In this document: positions 26,358 through 35,099 of the stretch, one piece after another | Layout: every line of letters begins with the position of its first letter | Numbering within the stretch: the first letter of the stretch is position 1 | DNA from: Sutcliffiella halmapala | GTDB lineage: Bacteria; Bacillota; Bacilli; Bacillales; Bacillaceae_I | NCBI RefSeq assembly: GCF_002019665.1 | Contig: NZ_KV917375.1 | Coordinates: forward strand, 4,539,445-4,603,444 | Reading direction: 5' to 3' | DNA length: 64,000 nt | Position numbers and translations under genes: made by a program | The notes under the pieces: generated by a model | The model's input: only the letters and a program-made list of their open reading frames with translations | What the model was told of the DNA's origin: nothing | Database searches by the model: none

Positions 26358-27098
26358 TTAAGATAATGATATTTTTTTCTTTAAATCGTCTCTTTCAATT
26401 TCTGAGTCGTGTCTAATGTAGTGGCAAACGTAAGACTTTCTCCATCTATTTTCGGACCGATTTCTTGTAGATGAATGAATTAGTAAATTATGAAAGAAAA
26501 GAATATCTCCCTTTTTCATTTTGACTGGAATCTCCCTCGATAAATCGACGCCTTCTGTTTCATCTGTGCCCGCTTCATGTTCATTTTTATTTTTCACTGC
26601 AACGTGTTTAAGTAATCCAAGCTTATGGGACCCTGGGATCACCCATAAGCAACCATTTTCTTCATCAATATCTTCCATTGCTATATAACCTGCAACCATC
26701 GTATTCGGATGATTTCTAATATAAAAATAGTCCTGATGTGCCGCTTGCCCTTTGGCACCTGGTTCCTTGTAAAAGTACATACTTTGTACACCAACTGCTT
26801 CATCACCCATTAATTGAGCAAGCGCACCACTGACTACAGGAAGTTTCATCATCTGTAATGCAAAACCATCGTGCAAATGTGGATTAAATACCCGAACTTT
26901 AAAACGATTTTCATCCTTAACAGCTGCCCAATCCGGCATTTCAGAAGCAGAACGGATCGAATGAATATGTGAATTAAAAGCATCAATCAAATCATGACTA
27001 CACCCATTTTTAATTAACACAAATCCATTTTCATTATATTGTTCGACCTCTTTACTTGTAAATGGCTTTAACCTCTCTAATTGTTTTTCCACTTTCAT
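26358..27098 (-). CDS. Phytanoyl-CoA dioxygenase-family protein (first copy)
   Basis: A non-heme Fe(II)/2-oxoglutarate dioxygenase-like protein of about 246 aa. The iron-binding HxD is in HQDYFYIRNHPNTMVAGYIA, and the distal His and 2-oxoglutarate Arg fit LFFHNLLIHSSTRNRSENR. WVIPGSHK is typical of PhyH-like hydroxylases. ATG at 27098 (or 27101) follows AGAGAGG; a longer upstream frame encodes an unrelated hydrophobic stretch and is rejected. It ends the catabolic island. A second PhyH-like gene starts the island, so hydroxylation or oxidative cleavage of the substrate is inferred. Confidence 0.85.
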   Translation of the reverse strand: MKVEKQLERLKPFTSKEVEQYNENGFVLIKNGCSHDLIDAFNSHIHSIRSASEMPDWAAVKDENRFKVRVFNPHLHDGFALQMMKLPVVSGALAQLMGDEAVGVQSMYFYKEPGAKGQAAHQDYFYIRNHPNTMVAGYIAMEDIDEENGCLWVIPGSHKLGLLKHVAVKNKNEHEAGTDETEGVDLSREIPVKMKKGDILFFHNLLIHSSTRNRSENRWRKSYVCHYIRHDSEIERDDLKKKISLS

Positions 27099-27322
27099 CA
27101 TCCTCTCTAGTATATTGATGGTTAACTTCATACGTATAGAAAATATGAATCTTAGACCAATACCTATGATAATGGTCTGGTAATCCATTTCCTCATGGTA
27201 AAGAAATTGAAAATACTTACGACATCAAAGTTATCTTAGAGGTTATCTTGAAATTGTGGTTTGAAGGATCGTTAATAAAGAGTTAAATTAGATTATTACA
27301 TATTCATTATTCATTCTTGTCA

Positions 27323-27952
27323 TTACTGAACAGTCATCATTTGTCTTTTCGCTTCTATTTTCTTGAATGTTCTTTGCGTGATGAAAGTAATCCATAAAAC
27401 TGGTCCACTGATACTAAAAAACAGCATCAATCCTTGGAATTTCAGTAAAATGAATGTCATCATTATTACACCAATTAGACTGACAATTGTTGTAATTGGG
27501 TTGAGCAATGCAAGAAAAATTGTACTCTTAATATATTCATAAATAGTCAATTTGTAGTGAACAAATACTGGAAAAATATAGACAAGTACTATCACATAAA
27601 CAAAAAATACAACGATGATTAAATACTTCAAAACGGTAAAAATTATCGAAGGTTGCGCATCAAGAATACCTACATACATGTACAATGCACTACCAATGAC
27701 AAGTAAAAATAGACCTAGTACTTGCGACTTCCAAAATTCCTTTTTGTATGAATCGACAAATGTACGGAAAAGCGGCATATCACTTTCACCGTTAACCCAT
27801 CTTCTTGCCACTGTAAAAGCAGCAGTTGTTGCAGGGAAAACGCCGAAAATAATTAGACCCGCTATTGAAAATAAAATCCATAACAAATTTAGATAAGCTA
27901 ATCGTAATATCCATTCACATAACTGATAAATTCTAGAGGATGCCTTACCCAT
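27323..27952 (-). CDS. YesL/DUF624-family membrane protein
   Basis: A 209-aa protein with about five membrane helices and the YesL signature (LNLLWILFSIAGLIIFGVFPATTAAFTVARRW near residues 18-50). YesL proteins are almost always found beside carbohydrate ABC importers and glycoside-utilisation genes in Firmicutes, with no established function. GGGGGGAA precedes ATG. Its presence supports a glycan-related role for the island. Confidence 0.88.
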   Translation of the reverse strand: MGKASSRIYQLCEWILRLAYLNLLWILFSIAGLIIFGVFPATTAAFTVARRWVNGESDMPLFRTFVDSYKKEFWKSQVLGLFLLVIGSALYMYVGILDAQPSIIFTVLKYLIIVVFFVYVIVLVYIFPVFVHYKLTIYEYIKSTIFLALLNPITTIVSLIGVIMMTFILLKFQGLMLFFSISGPVLWITFITQRTFKKIEAKRQMMTVQ

Positions 27953-28104
27953 CCCGCGTTCCCCCCTATGTAGTTTACTATTTGCTGGTCGATGACAACC
28001 GGGAATTAATGATGTTTAATTGAAAGACGACATCCTCATTGCAAATAAACATTTTGATAATAACTTGATTGAGTAGAAAGCCTAACCAAATGATAGGATT
28101 AGGA

Positions 28105-28950
28105 TTATTTAGAGCTAACCGAGTCTTTTTCTAGTTTTCGTAAGTTTAGTTTGTTCATTAATTCAGCTGTTTCTTGATAGGCTTCGGTTACCCATTCCAC
28201 GATTCCGTCAGGATTAGGAGAGAATTCTAGTTCACAAGAAACGACTCCATCATAGCCAACCTCATGAAGGACTTTGAGATAGCCCTCTAAATCGGCATTC
28301 CCTTGACCTGTTGGCCAATCGTTATGCACGGTGCCATCGTTATCAGAGATATGGACATGGCCAATTCTGCCTGTTAATCTTTTAATTTCGTTGGCTGGAA
28401 TGTTTTGGACATGCATATGGCCTAAGTCCACATTGGCCAAGCAATTTTTGCGATTGACATCATTTAAGAATCTTTCCATTGTATCGATATCGTTGACGAC
28501 GGAGTATTTAAAAGGCTCTAATTCTACTACAATGTCCATTCCACATTTTTCAGCATAATCACTTAGCTCCTGTACGGCTTCTACTGCATATGCCCATTGC
28601 ACCTCAGGATCGATGACATTTTTCTCCCAGATATATTCCCCAAAGCAAACGAGTAAATTTTTCGCATCAAGGAATACTCCCATATCTAAGATTTGCTTAT
28701 AACAATCGATCGCAAAGCGTCTTACATGTGCTTCCATGGAGATTAATTCGGGATAGGCACTTGTCATGGAAATGATAGGTAAATTATTTTTCTCGCAAAG
28801 CTGCTTAATTTTTTTAATATCGTATGATTTAAAGTCCATTTTCGGAAAAATATCAATTGTATCAAATCCGATATCCTTGATTTTCTGAATACCTTCAAAA
28901 TATTCGACCTTACTTCCAAACCACGCTGAGTTAATACATCCTAGTTTCAT
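28105..28950 (-). CDS. Sugar phosphate isomerase/epimerase-like TIM-barrel protein (first copy)
   Basis: AP-endonuclease-2/xylose-isomerase-like barrel of about 281 aa. Metal-site residues appear as Glu in VVELEPFKYS, Asp and His in NVDLGHMHVQ, His in HVHISDND and Glu in VSCELEFSPN. It probably isomerises, epimerises or dehydrates a keto-sugar; members of this family beside Gfo/Idh dehydrogenases act on 3-keto-sugars or inositols. ATG at 28950 has AAGGGAAG 7 nt upstream. It follows the FAD oxidoreductase gene by 38 bp. Confidence 0.88.
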   Translation of the reverse strand: MKLGCINSAWFGSKVEYFEGIQKIKDIGFDTIDIFPKMDFKSYDIKKIKQLCEKNNLPIISMTSAYPELISMEAHVRRFAIDCYKQILDMGVFLDAKNLLVCFGEYIWEKNVIDPEVQWAYAVEAVQELSDYAEKCGMDIVVELEPFKYSVVNDIDTMERFLNDVNRKNCLANVDLGHMHVQNIPANEIKRLTGRIGHVHISDNDGTVHNDWPTGQGNADLEGYLKVLHEVGYDGVVSCELEFSPNPDGIVEWVTEAYQETAELMNKLNLRKLEKDSVSSK

Positions 28951-28988
28951 AAAAATACTTCCCTTCATTAATAAATTATTTTCGCAAA

Positions 28989-30290
28989 TTAAATGGCGGT
29001 TTCTATTGCATCATCAATAATAACGTTTCGATTTAGTAGTCTACTTTCCAAAGCTTCTACATCAATGGCACGAAATACTACATTTTCTTCAATACAAATA
29101 GCTGCTGCTGTACCTGCTGCTTGGCCCATTGCCATACATTGGGCAGAGTTGCGGGCAGATGCGAGTGCACCGTGTGTGGCTGATAGGCAGCGACCGGCGA
29201 CTATCAAGTTATCAATTACTTTCGGCACAAGCGCTCGGTAAGGGATGTGATAGATGCCGTCTCCTTGGACATATGCCCAGCGTGTTCCGCTTCCAGGCTG
29301 ATGATCTTCTACTGGTGCTCCACAACATGCAATTCCATCATCAAACTTGGTAGCTTGCAGGACGTCCTCTTCTGTTAAGACGTATTCTCCGAGAATTCTC
29401 CTAGTCTCTCTAACTCCAATGTGCTGGCTTGTAGAAATTAAGAAAGATTGATTGAATCCACGAACTTTCTCTTTTAAAAAGCGGGTGTATTCCTGAACCT
29501 GTTTCCTGCCTTTGATTTCTGCTAATGTAACGGCGAATGGATCGGTGGCATCTACACCTGGTACACGTACCATATTGCATTGGACTACACCAGGATTAGG
29601 AGTGATATGCCAAGAGCCATCCTCTCGTGGTAGTTTGAAATGGCCTGAGTTGTTTGCCTGCTTCATGTGCATGACTAGCTCTTCATGTGTCACCTTCTTC
29701 GCTTCTTCCACATTTACATTGCCTAAAAAGAAGATGGTGGAGAGGGATTGCATTTCATCACGGCTTGATTTTTCAAAGGGAACTCCAGACCTTGCTGCAA
29801 TATCGCCATCCCCGGATGTGTCGATATATCGCTTGGCTTTGATTTCTGTTAGGCCATTTTTATTGGCAACTACAATGCTAGATATTTGGTTATTCTCGGT
29901 ATTCACTTGGCATGCATACGTATGATATAAAAGTGTTACGCCGGCTTCTAACGCCATTTCTTCATAGACAATTTTTAATTGCTCCACATCATAAGTGATT
30001 CCTGTTCCGGCACCATAAGTATTTGCCCGCTCCAAGCATGCATTTTTATCTTTAAGCCTTTCGACAATCTCCCATGGGATTCCTCCAACGATTCTCCTTT
30101 GGGATTCACCTGGTGTATAGAAGCCATAGAACGTATCGACTCCTGTTGCTGTTCTGGATCCTCCTAGGCATCCTTGCGATTCGATTAAAATAACCTTGAG
30201 CCCTTGGCGTGCCGCAGCAATCGCTGCATTCGTGCCTGCCGCGCCTCCACCGATTACTAGTACATCAATATTTATCATTTCCTTGTCCAT
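28989..30290 (-). CDS. FAD-dependent oxidoreductase (PF12831 type)
   Basis: A 433-aa flavoprotein with an N-terminal Rossmann FAD site (VLVIGGGAAGTNAAIAAARQG, then LIESQGCLGGSRTATG), YIDTSGDGDIAARSGVP and a C-terminal NLIVAGRCLSATHGALASAR followed by MGQAAGTAAA. This is the FAD_oxidored family found beside polysaccharide and sugar-acid utilisation genes; the reaction is not established. ATG at 30290 follows GAGGTGAAAAA. It is in line with the ROK and TIM-barrel genes of the island. Confidence 0.88.
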   Translation of the reverse strand: MDKEMINIDVLVIGGGAAGTNAAIAAARQGLKVILIESQGCLGGSRTATGVDTFYGFYTPGESQRRIVGGIPWEIVERLKDKNACLERANTYGAGTGITYDVEQLKIVYEEMALEAGVTLLYHTYACQVNTENNQISSIVVANKNGLTEIKAKRYIDTSGDGDIAARSGVPFEKSSRDEMQSLSTIFFLGNVNVEEAKKVTHEELVMHMKQANNSGHFKLPREDGSWHITPNPGVVQCNMVRVPGVDATDPFAVTLAEIKGRKQVQEYTRFLKEKVRGFNQSFLISTSQHIGVRETRRILGEYVLTEEDVLQATKFDDGIACCGAPVEDHQPGSGTRWAYVQGDGIYHIPYRALVPKVIDNLIVAGRCLSATHGALASARNSAQCMAMGQAAGTAAAICIEENVVFRAIDVEALESRLLNRNVIIDDAIETAI

Positions 30291-30352
30291 TTTTTCACCT
30301 CGCAAAAGATTATTAATAGATAATCCAAAGTTGTTTTAACATGTTGTGCAAC

Positions 30353-31330
30353 CTATTCACTTCTATTTTTGTCATTATGCTGATCCATCGCCCAAGCAGC
30401 AATTCCAATTGCTCCTGCAAAATGGTCAAACTCCGATCTAATTAATTGAACACTTCCAAGCGAAGAGGGAAATAGTATTTCTTCTTCATGAAGCTTCTTG
30501 GAAATTAAGTCAAAAAGCACTTCCGACTTGGAAACTCCACCGCCAAATACAATAGCCTCTGGGTTTAACAATGCCATTAAATTTCGAATGGTTGTCGTTA
30601 GATGCGCGGCGGTTCCTTCCATAATTTCTATTGCTGGCTTATCCCCGGCATAAGCCGCTTTCGTTACTAACTCTGGGGTTATTTTATTCAAATCATTGTT
30701 GACGTAATCTCTCATAATGGTCGGCATCCCTTGTCTAATGAATCGTAAAGCTGCTGAGGATATGGCAGAGCCGCTCGCTACTGTTTCCAGACATCCATGA
30801 TTTCCACAGCCGCACAAAACACCTTTAGGTTCGATCACTTGGTGTCCGATTTCCCCTGCAACGCCTCTACTACCTAATAGTAGTTTGCCGTTTTGCATGA
30901 TTCCGCCACCCACACCTGTTCCAATCACAATGTAAATGAAATCTTTGAAATTTTTTGCAGCGCCAAATTTCTTCTCTCCATAGGTTGCCGCTCTTGCATC
31001 ATTCATTAAGTAAACAGGGGTGTTTAGCAGCTCTTCCATTTTTCTTTTCAACGGTATCCCTTTCCATTGGTCTGGAAAGTTAGGCATGAGTTCCACCACA
31101 CTATACTCACTTCCTAACACACCAGGTACCGTTACTCCAACAGCTGTCACATCAGCCGCTAGTTTCTTTTTCATATCTATAATTAAGCTCGCCATACGTG
31201 AAATTACATGTTCACTGCCAAATTCTGCTTCTGTCTTAATATGTCTTTCAGCTAAAATAGAGCCGTTCTGATCTATTGCCAGTGCTTTCACATTTGTACC
31301 GCCCAAATCAATCCCAATATAGTAAGACAT
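30353..31330 (-). CDS. ROK-family sugar kinase
   Basis: A 325-aa ATP-dependent hexose or amino-sugar kinase. It has the phosphate-1 motif YYIGIDLGGTNVKALAID, the ROK zinc motif GVLCGCGNHGCLETVASG and GTGVGGGIMQNGKLL. There is no N-terminal helix-turn-helix, so it is an enzyme rather than a NagC/XylR-type repressor. ATG at 31330 gives the normal start; the 29 residues upstream in frame run into the preceding gene. It begins 16 bp after the SIS gene, suggesting that a SIS product or substrate is the sugar it phosphorylates. Confidence 0.92.
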   Translation of the reverse strand: MSYYIGIDLGGTNVKALAIDQNGSILAERHIKTEAEFGSEHVISRMASLIIDMKKKLAADVTAVGVTVPGVLGSEYSVVELMPNFPDQWKGIPLKRKMEELLNTPVYLMNDARAATYGEKKFGAAKNFKDFIYIVIGTGVGGGIMQNGKLLLGSRGVAGEIGHQVIEPKGVLCGCGNHGCLETVASGSAISSAALRFIRQGMPTIMRDYVNNDLNKITPELVTKAAYAGDKPAIEIMEGTAAHLTTTIRNLMALLNPEAIVFGGGVSKSEVLFDLISKKLHEEEILFPSSLGSVQLIRSEFDHFAGAIGIAAWAMDQHNDKNRSE

Positions 31331-31346
31331 TATCTCTATCCTTCCC

Positions 31347-32138
31347 CTACAAATAACGGGTGGAAGCCCAATATTCCTCATATGATTCTTCAAATAATCG
31401 CTTGGATTCCTCGTCACCTACGAAGACAGAGCTTGTAATGACCTTTGGTGTTTTTCCGTTTTCTAACAATTTCTGAGCGACTTTACATTTAATTGCGTTT
31501 ACGATAATTGTATTACCAATCGTAGAGCCTGGCCCCACAGGTGTTTCTAAATTATCGATTTTTACCATGGCATCTCCTGGAATCGCGCAGTTATCGATAA
31601 CAACATCTGCTAATTCATACAGCTTTTTACCCGAACTATGCTTAGATGTTGCGATTTTACTGTGTGCTAATGAGGTTACTGCAATTAAAGGAATACCTCT
31701 TTCTTTCATTTCTAAGGCGATATCAATTCCGACATTTCCGGTACCACTATGAGAGAAAAGCATCATGCTATCATATTCTCCAAAATGATAGTTTGAAAGA
31801 ATAACTCTCCCAAAGCCTTCTACATTTTCAAGGAAAATTGCTTGTCTTTGCCCATTGTTTCCTACGACGTTATGATGATTGGTCAAGGAAAGCTCCACTA
31901 AAGGGTGAAACCCAGGGAAACTACCATATCGCGGATACATTTCTTCTACTGCCATTCTGGAATGACCACTACCAAATAAATGCACTAAATTGTTATGAAG
32001 TATACTATTGGCACAAATTTCAGCTGCGCGCTCAATATTCTCCATCTGAGTCTCTTCAAGCTTCGTTATAATTTTCTTTACTCCTGTTAAATAGTCTGTC
32101 TCAAGTCCCATTAAACCTGCTTCTATTTGATGCTTCAT
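31347..32138 (-). CDS. SIS-domain sugar isomerase-like protein (UPF0309 type)
   Basis: A 263-aa protein with one SIS (sugar isomerase) domain, about residues 35-215. LVHLFGSGHSRMAVEEMYPRYG and MMLFSHSGTGNVGIDIALEMKERG are the two phosphosugar-binding segments, and PVGPGSTIGNTIIVNAIKCK lies towards the C-terminus. It probably binds or isomerises a phosphosugar or amino-sugar phosphate. In the island it sits between an SDR and the ROK kinase, which fits an amino-sugar or ketose step. Confidence 0.87.
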   Translation of the reverse strand: MKHQIEAGLMGLETDYLTGVKKIITKLEETQMENIERAAEICANSILHNNLVHLFGSGHSRMAVEEMYPRYGSFPGFHPLVELSLTNHHNVVGNNGQRQAIFLENVEGFGRVILSNYHFGEYDSMMLFSHSGTGNVGIDIALEMKERGIPLIAVTSLAHSKIATSKHSSGKKLYELADVVIDNCAIPGDAMVKIDNLETPVGPGSTIGNTIIVNAIKCKVAQKLLENGKTPKVITSSVFVGDEESKRLFEESYEEYWASTRYL

Positions 32139-32162
32139 ACTCTCATCCCTCTTTCTATTTTT

Positions 32163-32939
32163 TTATTGAGCACTCCAGCCGCCATCAATTGGTAGTGCAA
32201 TACCTGTAATAAACTTAGATTGATCTGATGCCAAGAATAGAATCGCTTGTGCGACATCATCTGGATAACCTACATGTGGAGCAAGTGGCTGATAAAAGGT
32301 TAACGCATCCTGAATGACAGAATCATTGATCGCCCTTTGCGACATTGGCGTGTCCAGTAAGCCAGGGCAAACAACATTCAATCGAATATTATCTTTTGCA
32401 TAATATACAGCAGCAGAACGCGTCATTGATATAACAGCTCCCCTGCTTGCTGCATATCCATGGGTACAAAAATGATCTTGTGTCCCAAGTAGTCCAAGTA
32501 CAGAGGACACATTGACAATCGATCCACTTTTCTGACTTTTCATCACATTAAGAGCCTGCTTATTTGTCAAAAATACACTCTTAACATTGGAGTTCATGAC
32601 AACATCCCAGCCCTCTTCCTTACACTCATCTAATGGACCGTCCCCAAATCTTCTCCCACTGATACCTGCAACATGTACTAATACATCGAGCCTTCCAAAA
32701 GCCTCTAGGGTTTTTTCAAAGATTAGATTCACATCAGCGGAATCAGAGGCATCTCCGTGTACTGAAAGAATGTTTGCTGTGGGACTTGTTTGTGCATGTA
32801 ATTGTTCTTTCGCAGCGGCAGTCTTCTCTTCTTGTCTTCCTACTATTACTACGGAAGCGCCCTCCTCGATAAAAGTTCGAGCTGTTTCAAAGCCAATCCC
32901 GCTAGTTCCCCCGATAACTAAGACTACCTTGTTTTTCAT
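32163..32939 (-). CDS. SDR-family oxidoreductase with YxxxR in place of YxxxK
   Basis: A 258-aa Rossmann short-chain dehydrogenase/reductase. The cofactor loop VIGGTSGIGFETA, the VHVAGISG region and VNVSSVLG with the catalytic Ser are present. The Tyr of the active site is in YAASRGAVISMTR, so the usual catalytic Lys four residues later is Arg (codon AGG). ATG at 32939 is preferred because GTGAAGG is 6 nt upstream; an ATG two codons earlier has no spacing. Its start lies inside the phosphotriesterase-like gene (38-bp overlap). It may oxidise a sugar hydroxyl. Confidence 0.88.
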   Translation of the reverse strand: MKNKVVLVIGGTSGIGFETARTFIEEGASVVIVGRQEEKTAAAKEQLHAQTSPTANILSVHGDASDSADVNLIFEKTLEAFGRLDVLVHVAGISGRRFGDGPLDECKEEGWDVVMNSNVKSVFLTNKQALNVMKSQKSGSIVNVSSVLGLLGTQDHFCTHGYAASRGAVISMTRSAAVYYAKDNIRLNVVCPGLLDTPMSQRAINDSVIQDALTFYQPLAPHVGYPDDVAQAILFLASDQSKFITGIALPIDGGWSAQ

Positions 32940-33942
32940 TGTCATCCTTCACACCACCTGCTACTAGTTTTGACTGTATCTTTTTTAACGAATAAGCATT
33001 TTGCGGATTTTGGGTAATGAAACGATTCACCGTTTCCGCTGGTATTCCCTGTTTTTTTAGCCTTGGGATAAAGGTTTCCAGCAGATACGCCATACCTGGT
33101 CCACCGCCATATGCCTTCCAATAGCTCCTTAGCGCAAAGTCCGTTCCTAACAAAATTTTGTCCTGAAACCCTGCTTCAATCATTCTTACAATTAAGGAGA
33201 CCGATTCAGAGTCGGGATGGTATTTTACTCTCGTGGCGTTATCATATTCGATAAAACAACCTGTACCGCCCAGCTCCTTATGTACATAAATATCTGGATT
33301 ACGGTCCATATGACAAATAATCACATTTTCTGGTTTCACTCCGAATTTAGCTAATAGTTCTATTTGTTCGAGCCCACATGTACCATGCTCTGTGTGCGTG
33401 GCAATAGGTACCCCTGTTTCGAGATGGGCCATCGCAACGGCTTCAAAGAGCTTTTTCGAGACGGATTTTATCACATTGTAATCAGATGCTCCCTTTAGGA
33501 CCCCTGCTTTGGCAGAAAGCCTTTCTACTAAAGGCCCGTTATAGCTATGCTTGTCCATGCCTACTTCGCATTCCTGAATTAAGAGATCAACAATTTGGTC
33601 AAGAGAGTAGGAATAGATCCAATGTAAATCGTCATAATACATCGGCTTATGAAAGCCTGTTGTAGCAATAATATGCGTCTCTGTTCGCTTTGCAATTTCC
33701 ACTAAAGCAGACGGGTTTCTACCTGAATCAAGCGGCATAAAGTCTACGAAGGTTTTGGCTGAATACTTTTTACAATCATTAATCTCTTCTACAGCTTTCT
33801 CAACACTATTTAGCCTTAGATCGCTATTTTTCATTACACCAAGCCCGCCCTGAATAATCAGGTGTTCATGAGCATACACAATTCCTAGCTCGTCATGAGG
33901 AATATCCCCTAGAACAGTGCGAACTACTGCATCACCACTCAT
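32902..33942 (-). CDS. Phosphotriesterase-family metal hydrolase
   Basis: A 346-aa amidohydrolase-superfamily protein. The metal HxH is in VYAHEHLII (His25 and His27); later ligands are the His in ATHTEHGTCG, His in VIICHMDRN and Asp in LLGTDFALRSYW. KGASDYN may supply the bridging carboxylated Lys. Bacterial relatives are often lactonases, so opening of an aldonolactone made by the neighbouring dehydrogenases is a reasonable inference. E. coli php is a relative and also lies beside a yhfZ gene; this island has a YhfZ-type regulator too. Confidence 0.88.
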   Translation of the reverse strand: MSGDAVVRTVLGDIPHDELGIVYAHEHLIIQGGLGVMKNSDLRLNSVEKAVEEINDCKKYSAKTFVDFMPLDSGRNPSALVEIAKRTETHIIATTGFHKPMYYDDLHWIYSYSLDQIVDLLIQECEVGMDKHSYNGPLVERLSAKAGVLKGASDYNVIKSVSKKLFEAVAMAHLETGVPIATHTEHGTCGLEQIELLAKFGVKPENVIICHMDRNPDIYVHKELGGTGCFIEYDNATRVKYHPDSESVSLIVRMIEAGFQDKILLGTDFALRSYWKAYGGGPGMAYLLETFIPRLKKQGIPAETVNRFITQNPQNAYSLKKIQSKLVAGGVKDDNEKQGSLSYRGN

Positions 33943-33992
33943 ACTGCTCTCCCCTTTATATATGAATTTTCAAAAAATAAAAAGTGTCATTC

Positions 33993-35066
33993 TCACCATC
34001 TATTTTCCAATATTTCTGAAATCTTTATTGCTTTTTTATGTTGATTAGATACGTAGCAAGCCTCTACCATTGCCATTGTTTCTAAATTATTTCTCCCACT
34101 TATAGAGGACTCTTTTCCGGTTTCCAACGTTTGGAATAGTTCGCCCATTGTATAGCGAAATGCTCCAGGGAACCAGCTGCCTTCTAAATTAGGAGAATAC
34201 CAAACATCGTTTAATTGCTTCGAATAAAAAGAGATTTTACTTCCTTCTCCCGATGGCCAACCGAGGTCCATTTTGATGACGCCCTCTGTTCCTTCTATTT
34301 TATAAAATACACCAAAGCCCTCTTTATCCCAGGTAAATCCGTCATCCCAGGCGGTTGCCATCATTCCACTGTCATATTCTAAAATGTAGGTTCCTGAATA
34401 CTCTCCTTTATACGTTCCATCCGGATGTGGAATGGCCTTAGCATAGATGCTTGCTGGTGTCCCGAACAAAAAGCGAAAATGATCCAAGTGATGGATGCTC
34501 ATAAATAAAAACATTAAGCGATCGTATTCCATCTGATAAGGCTGCCAGTGCGGGGTAAAACGCAATTCAATCGTTGCCATCACCGGCTTGCCAATATAAC
34601 CATTTTCGATAAGATTTTTGGCTGCTCGGATAGCAGGATCAAAGCGCCCATTTTGATTAACAACCAATGAGACACCGTACTCTTCACAAATCGCTACCGC
34701 TTCTACTGCTTGCTTATAATTCATCGCCAATGGCTTTTGTGCCAAAATATGCTTTCCGCTTTTCGCCACTTCCCTGATAATGTCTATTTGATTATGTGGA
34801 GGTACCGAAATATCCACTACATCTATGCGCGGATCTGATAGCATTTCCTCAAGGGAGCTATAGACATTTGGAATGTGAAATTGCTCTGCTACTTCCTGGG
34901 CCTTAGAGACCGTGCGATTATAAATGCCGACCACATTGTAGCCCGCTTCCCGATATGCTGGTAAGTGGCATTCCTTCACGATAAATCCCGCTCCAACAAT
35001 TCCAATCCCGTAGTCCTTTTTATCGCCGAGCTTTGGAACATAGTCTAATTTAAAATTTATCTCCAT
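33993..35066 (-). CDS. Gfo/Idh/MocA-family oxidoreductase (first copy)
   Basis: A 357-aa NAD(P)-dependent sugar or inositol dehydrogenase. The N-terminal Rossmann domain has YGIGIVGAGFIVKECHLPAY, the substrate-side motif reads AQKPLAMN (QKP variant of EKP), and SIHHLDHFRFLFG carries the catalytic Asp/His region. ATG at 35066 follows GGAGGATAAAACG. It lies between the GH3 glycosidase and the phosphotriesterase-like gene, consistent with oxidation of a glycoside or released sugar, for example at C3. Confidence 0.9.
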   Translation of the reverse strand: MEINFKLDYVPKLGDKKDYGIGIVGAGFIVKECHLPAYREAGYNVVGIYNRTVSKAQEVAEQFHIPNVYSSLEEMLSDPRIDVVDISVPPHNQIDIIREVAKSGKHILAQKPLAMNYKQAVEAVAICEEYGVSLVVNQNGRFDPAIRAAKNLIENGYIGKPVMATIELRFTPHWQPYQMEYDRLMFLFMSIHHLDHFRFLFGTPASIYAKAIPHPDGTYKGEYSGTYILEYDSGMMATAWDDGFTWDKEGFGVFYKIEGTEGVIKMDLGWPSGEGSKISFYSKQLNDVWYSPNLEGSWFPGAFRYTMGELFQTLETGKESSISGRNNLETMAMVEACYVSNQHKKAIKISEILENRW

Positions 35067-35099
35067 CGTTTTATCCTCCAACTCGAACTAGATTATTCG

